Of a stretch of DNA of 64,000 bases, positions 52,846-61,024 are shown piece after piece (the first letter of the stretch is position 1; each line of letters opens with the position of its first letter). A model generated the notes under the pieces. That model was given only the letters and a program-made list of their open reading frames with translations, had not been told where the DNA came from and ran no database searches. Source of the stretch: UBA2767 sp965228625 (GTDB lineage: Bacteria > Pseudomonadota > Alphaproteobacteria > Rhizobiales > Methyloligellaceae); contig OZ245829.1 in NCBI GenBank assembly GCA_965228625.1, positions 3,038,001-3,102,000 of the forward strand, given 5' to 3'. Both the position numbers and the translations under genes were made by a program.

Positions 52846-54084
52846 ATGATGGCTTTTCGACGCGTCTTATTGCTTGCGACATGCGCAGCACTGGGCCTGA
52901 CCGCCGGCGCTATGCTGCCCGCCGGCGAGGCAAGCGCGGATGCGCGCTACAACAAGTTCGTTCGGGACTTCTGGGCAAGCGCCCGCAAGGCCGGCGTTTC
53001 GCGCAAGACCTACGATGCCGCCTTCGCCGGTCTGTCGCCCGATCCGGTTGTGCTGGAAAAGAATGCCTTCCAGCCCGAATTCAAGATGCCGCCGTCGCAG
53101 TATGTCATCGCCGCGGTCACCGATACCCGGGTCAAAATCGGGCGGGAGATGCTGGAGAAATACAAGACGGAGCTCGACCAGATCGAGAAGCGCTGGGGTG
53201 TGGACCGGCACGTGCTGCTCGCGATCTGGGGCATGGAAACGAATTTCGGAACCTTCATGGGCAGCATGAACGTGATCCGTTCCCTGTCGACATTGGCCTA
53301 TAAGGGGCGGCGCGCCCGTTTCGGGCGCAGCGAGCTGATCGCCGCCTTGCGCATGATGGAGCGCGGCGTCGTTCCCGAAGGGCCGATGATGGGCTCATGG
53401 GCCGGGGCCATGGGCCATACCCAGCTTCTGCCGTCCAACTATCTCCGGTTCTCCGTCGACTTCGACGGCAACGGCAAGCGCGATATCTGGAACACACCGC
53501 ACGAAGCGCTCGCCTCAACCGCGAATTTCCTGTCGCGACACAAGTGGTCGCCTGGCAAGACATGGGGTTATGAGGTGAAACTGCCCGCGCGCGTCGGCAC
53601 CGGCTATGCGGGCCGCAAGCGGTCGCGCAGTCTCGGCAAATGGGCCGCGCTCGGCGTCAAGCGCGTGAACGGCGGTGGATTTCCGCGCGCCGGTGATCGC
53701 GCCTATCTGTACCTGCCGATGGGACGAAACGGTCCGGCTTTCCTGCTGCTCAACAATTTCCGGGTCATCATGCGCTACAACGCGGCGCACACCTACGCGC
53801 TGTCGGTCGGCCATCTGGCCGACCGGATTCGCGGCGGTGATGTGTTCGTTACGGGATGGCCGGACGGGGCACGGGCGCTCACCGAGGACGAGCGATACGA
53901 GATCCAGCGCCTCCTGACCATTCGCGGACACGATCTCGGCGTGCTCGACGGCATTCTCGGCTCGAAGACCAGGGCCGCCATCCGCGCCATGCAAAAGGAA
54001 AAGGGCCTCAAGGTCGACGGCTTCCCGACGCCAAAAATCATCAAGATCCTTCGGGCCGAACAGGCCGAACGGGCTGAAGGCTAG
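52846..54084 (+). CDS. Lytic murein transglycosylase (MltB family)
   Basis: A 412-residue secreted enzyme. A signal peptide (~31 residues, ending GEASA) precedes the MltB-type domain with the catalytic glutamate E131 in IWGMETNFGTFMG. Typical blocks SWAGAMGHTQLLPSNYLRF and DFDGNGKRDIW follow. The C-terminus (~345-405) is a peptidoglycan-binding-1 domain (LTIRGHDLGVLDGILGSKTRAAIRAMQKEKG-like sequence). It cleaves between MurNAc and GlcNAc, forming 1,6-anhydro ends, in the periplasm. The start ATG at 52846 has a second ATG one codon later. Confidence 0.93.
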   Translation: MMAFRRVLLLATCAALGLTAGAMLPAGEASADARYNKFVRDFWASARKAGVSRKTYDAAFAGLSPDPVVLEKNAFQPEFKMPPSQYVIAAVTDTRVKIGREMLEKYKTELDQIEKRWGVDRHVLLAIWGMETNFGTFMGSMNVIRSLSTLAYKGRRARFGRSELIAALRMMERGVVPEGPMMGSWAGAMGHTQLLPSNYLRFSVDFDGNGKRDIWNTPHEALASTANFLSRHKWSPGKTWGYEVKLPARVGTGYAGRKRSRSLGKWAALGVKRVNGGGFPRAGDRAYLYLPMGRNGPAFLLLNNFRVIMRYNAAHTYALSVGHLADRIRGGDVFVTGWPDGARALTEDERYEIQRLLTIRGHDLGVLDGILGSKTRAAIRAMQKEKGLKVDGFPTPKIIKILRAEQAERAEG

Positions 54085-54162
54085 CGGGAACGTGGCGTCA
54101 GCACCGTGACGTCACGCCGGCCCGCATGAGCTGAAAGCGCGTCTGAAAATCCGCAATATCGG

Positions 54163-54540
54163 CTATTCTGTCTCGGAAACGCCAAAGCCGCTGCCGGCCT
54201 TGCGATACTCCTCGCGCGGCGGCGCGAAGACGTCGAGCACGGTGGCGCCGTCCGGGCCTGCCTCGAAGGTATGCTCGATATTGCCCGGCGTGCACCAGAA
54301 ATCGCCTTCCTTGACCTCGATCTCTTCGCCTCCCTGGGTGCGTACGCCGCTCCCCTGCAGCAGCACGCCCCACTGTTCCTCGGGGTGCGCGTGCAGCTTG
54401 CCCTTGTGGCCCGGCCCTATCTTGACGATCGAGATCATCGCCTGCTCGCCCGGGAAGACACGCGCGTTCAGGCCTTCGGTGAGGCTGCGCTGAATGCCCT
54501 GGTCCATATTGTGGAGATTGTAGAAATTGTCTTTTTGCAC
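54163..54540 (-). CDS. Small cupin-domain protein
   Basis: A 125-residue single cupin barrel. The metal motif is HAHPEEQWGVLL (HxH...E/Q), followed later by GDFWCTPGNIEHTFEAG with the second histidine. The length and the motif spacing are typical for a small metal-binding cupin, either an enzyme or a sugar/ligand sensor. The function is not predictable. The gene is monocistronic, convergent with the transglycosylase gene (78 bases between stops). Confidence 0.82.
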   Translation of the reverse strand: MQKDNFYNLHNMDQGIQRSLTEGLNARVFPGEQAMISIVKIGPGHKGKLHAHPEEQWGVLLQGSGVRTQGGEEIEVKEGDFWCTPGNIEHTFEAGPDGATVLDVFAPPREEYRKAGSGFGVSETE

Positions 54541-54555
54541 GGGTGTCTCCTCCGC

Positions 54556-55626
54556 TCATTCTTCTAGTTTGTAATCGTTTTCGCTCAGGAACTGCCTGAG
54601 CGCTTCCGGGTAGGTGAGTTTGACCGACTTGCCCTTGGGGCATGCGCCGTCCTTGTTGCGCTGAACGGTGCAGGATTCAAGGCCCCAATCGGATTTGCGG
54701 TCATAGTATTTCAGCATGAGCTGCCATGCCGGGGCACCTTCGCCCAGCAGGATTTTCTGGCCGACATATCCGGCGAGAAAGCCGTTGCGGTCGCCGCTTT
54801 CGTCGGCCCACTCGATGATGTGCTTGAGGGATTGCAGTTGATTGGCGCGAAACGCGGGCTTTGCCGACACGTTGTTCAGCTTCCCGTCCTCGAGCGCGAG
54901 GATCAGAAGCGGTGCCGTCGAGCAGGCGTAGCAGCCGAAGGTGTAGAGAAACGCGTTGTCCCGGGTCGCCAGTTCATAGCGACCGTCACCGTTGAGGTCG
55001 CGGGCGGCTAACGGCCCGCCGTCGAACGGACCGACGGAGATCTCCCGCCACTCCTTGCCGTCGCTGGAGCTCGTCAGCACCCGGGTGTCGGAACAGCAAT
55101 GGGCGCCGCCTGTATAGGTGGAGAACACCACCTCGGGATACGGGTTCGAGGAATCCATTTCGACGATCTGCACCAGAAACACCGGGTTGTCGGGGAACGA
55201 TTCGCTGCCCTCCGACTTGATTACCTCGGTGCCGTCCACGGAAACGCTCAGCACCGGGTTCATATAGAGAACGCCGTCCGGCGGTCCGCCCCTTTTCAGG
55301 GTCACGTCCACGCGCACCGGTCCGTCGCTGAGGCTCCACTCGGTTTTGCTGAGGCTTTCTTCATAGTCGCGCTTGAGCGTCGCCGGCGTGCGCTCCTTCG
55401 CAACAGCGATCGGCTTGGCGAAAAGGTGAGCGTTCTGTGATTTGAGTTCGGAAACGAAGGGCCCATCTTCATTCTGTGAGCCATGCGCATTCTGAGCAGC
55501 GGCGAACACTATGAAGAGAACAAGCGATGCGAACGCCACCTGCAACCCCGCCCCGCAGAAACTTCCCACTCGTGAACTCACGTCTTTACCTACACCCAAT
55601 GCGCGAGTCGAACCCGCAGAATCCAT
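54556..55626 (-). CDS. Secreted protein of unknown function with FG-GAP-like segment
   Basis: A 356-residue protein. A hydrophobic segment at residues 26-45 with an upstream charged stretch acts as signal peptide or anchor (LQVAFASLVLFIVFAAAQ). The mature part includes STYTGGAHCCSDTRVL, DLNGDGRYELATRDN and FGCYACSTAPLLILAL. The calcium-loop-like DLNGDGR resembles FG-GAP/VCBS repeats. The four closely spaced cysteines (HCC, CYAC) may form disulfides in the periplasm. I do not recognise a function. It is divergent from the TerB-like gene (44 bases between starts). Confidence 0.65.
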   Translation of the reverse strand: MDSAGSTRALGVGKDVSSRVGSFCGAGLQVAFASLVLFIVFAAAQNAHGSQNEDGPFVSELKSQNAHLFAKPIAVAKERTPATLKRDYEESLSKTEWSLSDGPVRVDVTLKRGGPPDGVLYMNPVLSVSVDGTEVIKSEGSESFPDNPVFLVQIVEMDSSNPYPEVVFSTYTGGAHCCSDTRVLTSSSDGKEWREISVGPFDGGPLAARDLNGDGRYELATRDNAFLYTFGCYACSTAPLLILALEDGKLNNVSAKPAFRANQLQSLKHIIEWADESGDRNGFLAGYVGQKILLGEGAPAWQLMLKYYDRKSDWGLESCTVQRNKDGACPKGKSVKLTYPEALRQFLSENDYKLEE

Positions 55627-55669
55627 ATGCTACGTTTCCCATACATCCGCTTTGACGAACAGGCAATCA

Positions 55670-56134
55670 ATGGCGTTTCTGGACAGGCTCAAGGATATCG
55701 CGGACCGGTTTGGGGGGACGGAACCGGAAAACGAGGACATGGACGAGGAGGAGGTGCGACTCGCCGCCGCCGCCCTGCTCGTGCATGCGACCGTCGTCGA
55801 CGGCGAAGTCAGCCGCAGCGAAGCCGAGACCCTGCGCGATGTGCTCGAGAGGCGCTTCGACCTCGATCATGGCCAGGCGGGTCGGCTGATCAAGGAAGCC
55901 ACGGAAAAAGAGAAGGACGCCGTCGACCTCTACGGGTTCACCAGCGTGCTGACCCGCCATCTCGATCGTGCCGGACGGCTGAAGATCGTCGAGATGCTGT
56001 GGGAGATCGTCATGGCCGACGGCGTCATTCACGAGCTCGAGGCCAACCTTGTCTGGCGCGCCGCCGAGCTGCTGGGCGTGACGTCGCGCGACCGCATTCG
56101 CCTGCGGAAATCCGTCGAGAGCCGCCACGGGTAA
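55670..56134 (+). CDS. TerB-like domain protein
   Basis: A 154-residue all-helical protein. It has two paired repeats of the TerB/tellurium-resistance type: EEEVRLAAAALLVHATVVDGEVSRSE and LKIVEMLWEIVMADGVIHELEA, each with a D-G-x-[IV] turn. Such proteins act in membrane-associated stress or metal complexes, but single copies without other ter genes are of unknown role. The open frame upstream (from 55511) is not family-like; the ATG at 55670 opens MAFLDRLKDI. No ter gene neighbours it. Confidence 0.78.
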   Translation: MAFLDRLKDIADRFGGTEPENEDMDEEEVRLAAAALLVHATVVDGEVSRSEAETLRDVLERRFDLDHGQAGRLIKEATEKEKDAVDLYGFTSVLTRHLDRAGRLKIVEMLWEIVMADGVIHELEANLVWRAAELLGVTSRDRIRLRKSVESRHG

Positions 56135-56354
56135 CAGGTTTTCGAAATTGTAATGGCTTCGATTCGGTCGAAATGGCCTAACCCCATGGACTTGACCCGC
56201 GATTTCTGCTCAAAAGCAATTGTTTACGCAGCACCTCTTTGAGAACCCACGACCGCGATCCCACGTGCGCAGACGTTTCGACAGCCTTCCCGACACCACA
56301 CAAACCGCCAGATGGGGCGGTGGCGACGGCGAAGTTTGCGCGCGCGAACGGCGT

Positions 56355-57044
56355 TTGCCGGTACTGCTGGTCGTGCACCAGGAGCATTCCTGTCCCGGTG
56401 GCGTGCGCAACTGGTTGCGGGCGAAGGGCTATCCACTCGATATCCGGCGTCCGCGTTTCGGCGACCCGCTTCCCGATACGCTCGCGGGCCATGCCGGAGC
56501 CGTGATTTTCGGCGGGCCGCAAAGCGCGAACGACACCGACGATTTCATCCGCCGCGAAATCGAGTGGATCAGCGTCCCGCTGAAAGAGAAGAAGCCGTTT
56601 CTCGGTATCTGCCTTGGCGCGCAGATGCTCTCCCTCCAGCTCGGGGGTGAGGTGGCGTCGCATCCGGAAGGCTTCGTAGAAGTTGGCTATTATCAGATCG
56701 CGCCGACGCGCGAGGGCGCGGCGCTCATGGACTGGCCGAGCCATGTCTACCAGTGGCATCGCGAGGGGTTCACCGTGCCCGAGGAAAGCGTTCTGCTCGC
56801 CGGCGGAGAGTATTTCGACAATCAGGCCTTCCGCTACGGATCCGCTTTCGGGCTTCAGTTCCACCCGGAAGCGACGCACCTGATCATGAACCGCTGGGTG
56901 ACGCGCGCCTGCAGCCGCTTCGTGCTTCCCGGCGCCCGGCCGGGGCCGGCACACCGGCGTGATCATCTGCGCTATGGCCCGGGGCAGCGCGCCTGGCTCG
57001 ACAGGTTTCTCACGCGATGGATCGAGGCGCCGGTCGACGCCTGA
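56355..57044 (+). CDS. Class I glutamine amidotransferase (GMP-synthase-like)
   Basis: A ~229-residue protein. The catalytic triad is visible: nucleophile C86 in LGICLGAQML, H170 and E172 in QFHPEATH, with VIFGGPQSAND near residue 50. This is the stand-alone GMP-synthase-like amidotransferase group, often involved in glutamine or gamma-glutamyl amide hydrolysis. There is no ATG in a suitable place. The TTG at 56355 begins the family N-terminus (PVLLVVHQEHSCPGGV), while a TTG at 56220 gives 45 extra arginine-rich residues. The start is therefore uncertain. No partner synthetase gene is next to it. Confidence 0.78.
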   Translation: MPVLLVVHQEHSCPGGVRNWLRAKGYPLDIRRPRFGDPLPDTLAGHAGAVIFGGPQSANDTDDFIRREIEWISVPLKEKKPFLGICLGAQMLSLQLGGEVASHPEGFVEVGYYQIAPTREGAALMDWPSHVYQWHREGFTVPEESVLLAGGEYFDNQAFRYGSAFGLQFHPEATHLIMNRWVTRACSRFVLPGARPGPAHRRDHLRYGPGQRAWLDRFLTRWIEAPVDA

Positions 57045-57424
57045 CGATCCGGCTCGCGACGGTCGGCAATTTCTTCCCTTCACCCGGTTATCCTTTCCCA
57101 CCGGAACGCGATGCCGCGCCGGCGTCCGCATGGTTCCATCAACATATAGTATTTAAAGATAAGATAGACACAATATATAGTATCTAAATTCAATCGGCGA
57201 CTTGGCAAGCGGCTTGCTTTGTTGTGGGCGTACCGGTCTTCAGTGTTGCGTCACCGGTGCTGATCGGGCGGGGGGAGACGCGTTCTGTTGTGTAGTGACC
57301 CCTTCCATCTTGTCTTCCCCCGACCGCCCCTTCCGCATGGAGCCTCTTGCAATCCACCACGGCGCTTGGTTTGATCGCCCGTGACGAGGGCAGCCGCCCT
57401 TCGCTTGAGGAGGCAGGACAATCC
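57045..57424. other. Gap with an AT-rich island and the promoter of a small gene
   Basis: These 380 bases hold no convincing gene; the short frame on the minus strand (57190-57432) is not family-like. The first ~90 bases are GC-rich. Around 57140-57192 lies an AT-rich island in an otherwise GC-rich region, with direct repeats (listed separately). A GAGGAGG Shine-Dalgarno at 57407-57413 lies 11 bases before the small protein start at 57425. Confidence 0.5.
57144..57188. repeat. AT-rich direct repeats spaced 31 bases apart
   Basis: ATATAGTATTTAAA (57144-57157) recurs as ATATAGTATCTAAA (57175-57188), with one difference, exactly 31 bases on. This is close to three helical turns, the spacing expected for two regulator molecules on one DNA face. 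The intervening bases (GATAAGATAG) are also AT-rich. It could be a control region for the small gene at 57425, but that is not proven. Confidence 0.6.
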
Positions 57425-57592
57425 ATGGCCAAGCAGGCAGCACATCCGGGCTCTCAGACCGACGAGGCCGCGCGCCGCAAGGCTCGGCGCAACGGGTGGT
57501 TTCTGATCGTTGCGGTCACGGTTGCCACGGCCCTGCTCTTCTTCCTCGGCACCATCGACGAGAGCACCCGCTACGACTGGATCAAGCTGTAA
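57425..57592 (+). CDS. Small 55-residue single-pass membrane protein
   Basis: A polar, basic N-terminus (~25 residues with AARRKARRNG) is followed by one membrane helix (WFLIVAVTVATALLFFLG) and a short tail ending YDWIKL. A GAGGAGG site lies 11 bases upstream. I do not recognise it. It runs tail-to-tail with pqqE (40 bases between stops). A small stem-loop (57591-57607) lies between them. Its role, including any link to PQQ, is unknown. Confidence 0.7.
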   Translation: MAKQAAHPGSQTDEAARRKARRNGWFLIVAVTVATALLFFLGTIDESTRYDWIKL

Positions 57593-57632
57593 GTCCGAAC
57601 AGGACTTCGCGGCACCGGATCCCGACCCGCGT

Positions 57633-58787
57633 TTACTCGCTCGCGCGTGCCGGGCGCTTTGCCTTGGCCGGAGACAGTGTGCGATAGCGCCATTCGGGTG
57701 CGGGAGACGCCGACTCCGTCTCGGCGATGGTTTCGAGCATGCCGTGGTGTGGGGAGAGCGAGCAGGCCGGATCGGTTGCGGTGGCGCGGCCTGTGAACGC
57801 GTAGGCCTGACACCGGCAGCCGCCCCAGTCCACTTCCCGGCGGTCACAGTTACGGCAGGGGTCCTCCATCCAGTCCACGCCGCGAAAGGCACTGAATGCG
57901 GTGGAAGACGTCCAGATATCCCGCAGTGACGCAGCACGGACGTTCTCGAACGCCAGCTCGCTGATGGTCTCGGCCGCCTGGCACGGCAGCGTTTTTCCGG
58001 ACGGCGTGATGCACATGCCGACACGCCCCCAGCCTCCCATGCAGGGCTTCGGAAAGCGCGCATAGTAGTCGGGCACCACATAATCGATCGTGAGGCGGCC
58101 CTTCAGGCGCTCCTGCATGTCCCGGACAATGCGCGTGGCCTCCATGACCTGCGCGCGCGTCGGCATGAGTGCGGCGCGGTTCTCCAGCGCCCAGCCGTAA
58201 TACTGGGTGTGGGCAATCTCAAGCCGGTCCGCTTCCAGCTCCAGCGCCAGATCGATGAAGCCGGCCACATTGTGCACGTTCTGCCGGTGGATCACGGCAT
58301 TCAGCGTGAACCCGATGCCCTTGCCGCGCATCTCACGCGCAAGCGCGAGCTTCCTGCCATGCGCGGAGTTGAGCCCCGCGATACGGTCCGCGTTCTCCTC
58401 CCCGACATCCTGGATGCTGAGTTGCAGGTGATCGAGACCGGCGGTGATCAGGGCGTCGAGCCGCCCCTCGTTCATCAGAACGCCCGAGGTGATGAGGTTC
58501 GAATAGAGCCCGACCTCGCGCGCATGGGCGACGAGATCGCAGATATCGGTGCGCGCGGTCGGCTCGCCGCCTGAGAAATGGACCTGCAGCACGCCGAGGT
58601 CGGCGGCCTCGGTGAGCACGCGCGTCCAGTCCCGGGTCTCAAGCTCGGCCGATCGTCGCTCAAGCTCCAGCGGATTCGAGCAGTAGGGACATCGCAGCGG
58701 ACACCGGTGCGTCAGCTCCGCAAGGAGGATCGCCGGGGGGTCGGGATGGTTATCGGGTGTGTTCATGGTGTGCGGGACAGCGGTCAC
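57633..58787 (-). CDS. pqqE: PqqA peptide cyclase (radical SAM)
   Basis: A 384-residue radical-SAM enzyme that joins the glutamate and tyrosine of the PqqA peptide in the first step of PQQ synthesis. The SAM cluster motif CPLRCPYC is at C29-C33-C36. The C-terminal SPASM region has the cysteines of auxiliary clusters in ITPSGKTLPCQAAE, EDPCRNCDRREVDWGGCRCQA and ATDPACSLSPHH. GTG at 58787 overlaps the pqqD stop; ATG at 58766 is an alternative. It is the last gene of the pqqABCDE operon. Confidence 0.95.
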   Translation of the reverse strand: MTAVPHTMNTPDNHPDPPAILLAELTHRCPLRCPYCSNPLELERRSAELETRDWTRVLTEAADLGVLQVHFSGGEPTARTDICDLVAHAREVGLYSNLITSGVLMNEGRLDALITAGLDHLQLSIQDVGEENADRIAGLNSAHGRKLALAREMRGKGIGFTLNAVIHRQNVHNVAGFIDLALELEADRLEIAHTQYYGWALENRAALMPTRAQVMEATRIVRDMQERLKGRLTIDYVVPDYYARFPKPCMGGWGRVGMCITPSGKTLPCQAAETISELAFENVRAASLRDIWTSSTAFSAFRGVDWMEDPCRNCDRREVDWGGCRCQAYAFTGRATATDPACSLSPHHGMLETIAETESASPAPEWRYRTLSPAKAKRPARASE

Positions 58788-59074
58788 GTCTCGATCGCGC
58801 GCCTCTCTGCAAGACCCACGAGAAACTCCCTGACGTCCGCCATGATTTGGTTGCGCTCGGCATTGTACAGGTCAGCGAGCTCGTCGACGATCGCCGACAG
58901 ATCGCGCTCGCCGTCAATGCGCTTGACGATCTCAACGGCAATTGCGTCGAGCTCGAATATCCGTTCCGGCCCGAGCAGGATCCATTGCCCGCGGACCGTG
59001 TCATGCTTCAGCCTGACGCCTCTGCGCAGGCGCGGCACCGAGACCTCGTCGATGTCATGTCGGGTGTCGCTCAT
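58784..59074 (-). CDS. pqqD: PQQ peptide chaperone
   Basis: A 96-residue protein of the PqqD/RRE (RiPP recognition element) fold. It binds the PqqA peptide and presents it to PqqE. The sequence VPRLRRGVRLKHDTVRGQ and WILLGPERIFELDAIAVEIVKRIDGERD are typical. It overlaps pqqC upstream (ATGA) and pqqE downstream, consistent with stoichiometric co-production. Confidence 0.95.
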   Translation of the reverse strand: MSDTRHDIDEVSVPRLRRGVRLKHDTVRGQWILLGPERIFELDAIAVEIVKRIDGERDLSAIVDELADLYNAERNQIMADVREFLVGLAERRAIET

Positions 59075-59829
59075 GTGGTGTCCTTGGCCGGGTCATAGGC
59101 GCCGGGCGGAACGTAGCCCGGCTCGACATAGGCGTAATAAAGCGCATCGAGCTGTGCCCACAACACGTCGCATTTGAACCGAAGCGCATCCAGGACGGCC
59201 GCTTGCTGGTCGGGCCGGAGCGCGTGGCGGCGGACATAGTCCAGCGCGAATTCCGAGTCCCGGGGCGCCTGCGTCAGGCGCTTGTTGAAGTAACGCAGTG
59301 TGTCCTCGCTGATGAAATCATAGCTGGAGAGCATGCCGGAGACGCGCTCGGAGATGACCTGCGGCGAGAACAGCTCGGTCAGCGACGATGCGATCGCCTC
59401 CAGAAGGGTGCGCTCGCGCACGAAGTGGATATAGGCCCCGACCGCAAACCGGGTCGCGGGGAGCGCGCCCGCGCGCGAGACCACGTAGGCGCGGTCGAGC
59501 CCCAGGTCGTCCGTGAGGGCAAGCCAGCGCTCTATGCCGCCTTCGTCGCTCTCATCGCCGTCGTGATCGACAATCCGGGCGCGCCACTCACGGCGCAGCG
59601 CCGGGTCCTCCATGCGCGCGACGATGGACGCGTCCTTCATGGGGATCGCCGCCTGGTAACAATAGCGGTTGAGGGCCCAGGCCCGCACCTGGTCACGCGT
59701 GAGCTTGCCCTGGTGCAGCAGGTGATGAAACGGGTGGTGGATGTGATAGCGCTCGGTCCCGATCTGCCGGAGTTCGGCCTCCAGTTCGTCCGGCGACAAC
59801 AGTGCCTCGGATTGTGCGTGTGGGCTCAT
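59071..59829 (-). CDS. pqqC: Pyrroloquinoline-quinone synthase
   Basis: A 252-residue all-helical oxidase that carries out the last ring closure and eight-electron oxidation to PQQ. The conserved histidine-rich blocks YHIHHPFHHLLHQGKLTRDQVRAWALNRY-like (near residue 22) and EGGIERWLALTDDLGLDR are present, as is HFVRERTLLEAIASSLTELF. The ATG at 59829 overlaps the pqqB stop (ATGA); the frame is open further upstream but without family character. Confidence 0.96.
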   Translation of the reverse strand: MSPHAQSEALLSPDELEAELRQIGTERYHIHHPFHHLLHQGKLTRDQVRAWALNRYCYQAAIPMKDASIVARMEDPALRREWRARIVDHDGDESDEGGIERWLALTDDLGLDRAYVVSRAGALPATRFAVGAYIHFVRERTLLEAIASSLTELFSPQVISERVSGMLSSYDFISEDTLRYFNKRLTQAPRDSEFALDYVRRHALRPDQQAAVLDALRFKCDVLWAQLDALYYAYVEPGYVPPGAYDPAKDTT

Positions 59830-60791
59830 CGCAGGACGATTTCCATTCCGTCGAAGGCGACTTCCCAACCCTGCTCCTCGACTCTCCTGCGTTCGCGTGA
59901 ATCTTCGAACAGCACCGGGTTGGTGTTGTTGATATGGACGAACACCTTGCGCTGAACGCCCAATGCGGCAAGGGTCGCGATGGACCCGTCCGTGCCGGAC
60001 ATGGCCATGTGGCCCATGCGCTGACCCGTCTTTGCGCCCACGCCCTTGGCGATCATCTCATCGTTTTCCCAAACGGTTCCGTCGAACAATAGCAGGTCCG
60101 CGCCCTTGAGCCGGGCCTTGAGATCGTCCGGCAGTGCGGCGCATCCGGGGATATAGAAGACGCGTTCTTCGGAACCGGACCGTCGGATTCTAAGGCCGAT
60201 CGTATACTCGGTCTCGACGCCGATCTCGGGCTGGTCCGCCCCGTCCTGTGTCGCACCCTCCAGGAACAGCGGCACCTTGCCCGGTACGAGAAACGCCTCG
60301 ACCATGAGCTTCGGCGCCACCTCGATTTCCGCGTCGACGGGGAGGTCTTCCCGTGTCACGCACGATGGATCGAGCGCGTCGAATATCGGGTTATCGCGCA
60401 AGACGTGATGGATTTCCGATGTCGCCAGCAGCCGAAACGGCTGCTTCTCGCGCAACACCAGCAGTCCCGCGATATGGTCGATATCGCCGTTCGTCAGCAC
60501 CACCGAGTGGATCGGGCTGTCGCGCAGTCCCGCGGATTGCGGGTCGCGCGGGTGCAGACAGGGCGTGCTCAGGATCTGCTGCCGGATGTCGGGCGAGCAG
60601 TTCACCAGGCACCAGTGCCGTCCGTCCGCGCTCACCGCGATCGAGGACTGCGTGCGTGGCCGGACGTCGGGCGCGTTCGAGCGTGCCGCGACGCAGACCG
60701 CGCAATTGCAGTTCCATTGCGGAACGCCGCCGCCGGCGCCCGCGCCCAGCACGACGATTTTCAGCTCATCAGGTGAGGTTTGGCCAGTCAT
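59826..60791 (-). CDS. pqqB: PQQ biosynthesis metallo-beta-lactamase-fold oxygenase
   Basis: A 321-residue protein of the metallo-beta-lactamase fold that hydroxylates the tyrosine in the PQQ precursor. The opening IVVLGAGAGGGVPQWNCNC and the PqqB-specific cysteine pair (NCAVCVAARSN) are present. The metal motif is VVLTNGDIDHIAGLL, and MGHMAMSGTDGSIATLAALGV and VHINNTNPVL are typical C-terminal blocks. It lies 36 bases after pqqA and overlaps pqqC. Confidence 0.95.
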   Translation of the reverse strand: MTGQTSPDELKIVVLGAGAGGGVPQWNCNCAVCVAARSNAPDVRPRTQSSIAVSADGRHWCLVNCSPDIRQQILSTPCLHPRDPQSAGLRDSPIHSVVLTNGDIDHIAGLLVLREKQPFRLLATSEIHHVLRDNPIFDALDPSCVTREDLPVDAEIEVAPKLMVEAFLVPGKVPLFLEGATQDGADQPEIGVETEYTIGLRIRRSGSEERVFYIPGCAALPDDLKARLKGADLLLFDGTVWENDEMIAKGVGAKTGQRMGHMAMSGTDGSIATLAALGVQRKVFVHINNTNPVLFEDSRERRRVEEQGWEVAFDGMEIVLR

Positions 60792-60827
60792 TGTCCCGGA
60801 CGCCCGTGGCCCAAGACATGATCACGC

Positions 60828-60905
60828 TTACAGCTCGGCGGGAAGATACATCGTAACTTCGAAACCGCAGGGGACCTCTTCAAACCTTGGTTTTTCCCAA
60901 TCCAT
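60828..60905 (-). CDS. pqqA: PQQ precursor peptide
   Basis: A 25-residue peptide beginning MDWEKPRFEEVPCG and containing the strictly conserved E16-V-T-M-Y20 core, the glutamate and tyrosine that PqqE joins to make PQQ. The C-terminal PAEL and the cysteine-glycine before the core resemble rhizobial PqqA. The ATG at 60905 has GAGG 5 bases upstream. An in-frame ATG nine codons earlier (60932) exists, without a good ribosome site. Placement directly before pqqB is canonical. Confidence 0.93.
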   Translation of the reverse strand: MDWEKPRFEEVPCGFEVTMYLPAEL

Positions 60906-61024
60906 AACAACCTCGATGTCGGGGATGACCATTTCTGAATACTCGCCGGCAGTATCGCCGCTGGCACGGATGCCGTCCACCGTGTTCGCGGGAAAAGCCG
61001 GTTCAAAGGTTCGCGAGATCGGTT

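Noticed and set aside
57190..57432. Minus-strand 80-codon frame in the gap right of the amidotransferase gene.
   Set aside because: No ribosome site or family character, and it covers the Shine-Dalgarno of the small membrane protein gene on the other strand.
57591..57607. Small hairpin AAGTCC-GAACA-GGACTT between the 55-residue gene and pqqE.
   Set aside because: The stem is only six pairs and no T tract follows on either strand, so I do not call it a terminator.
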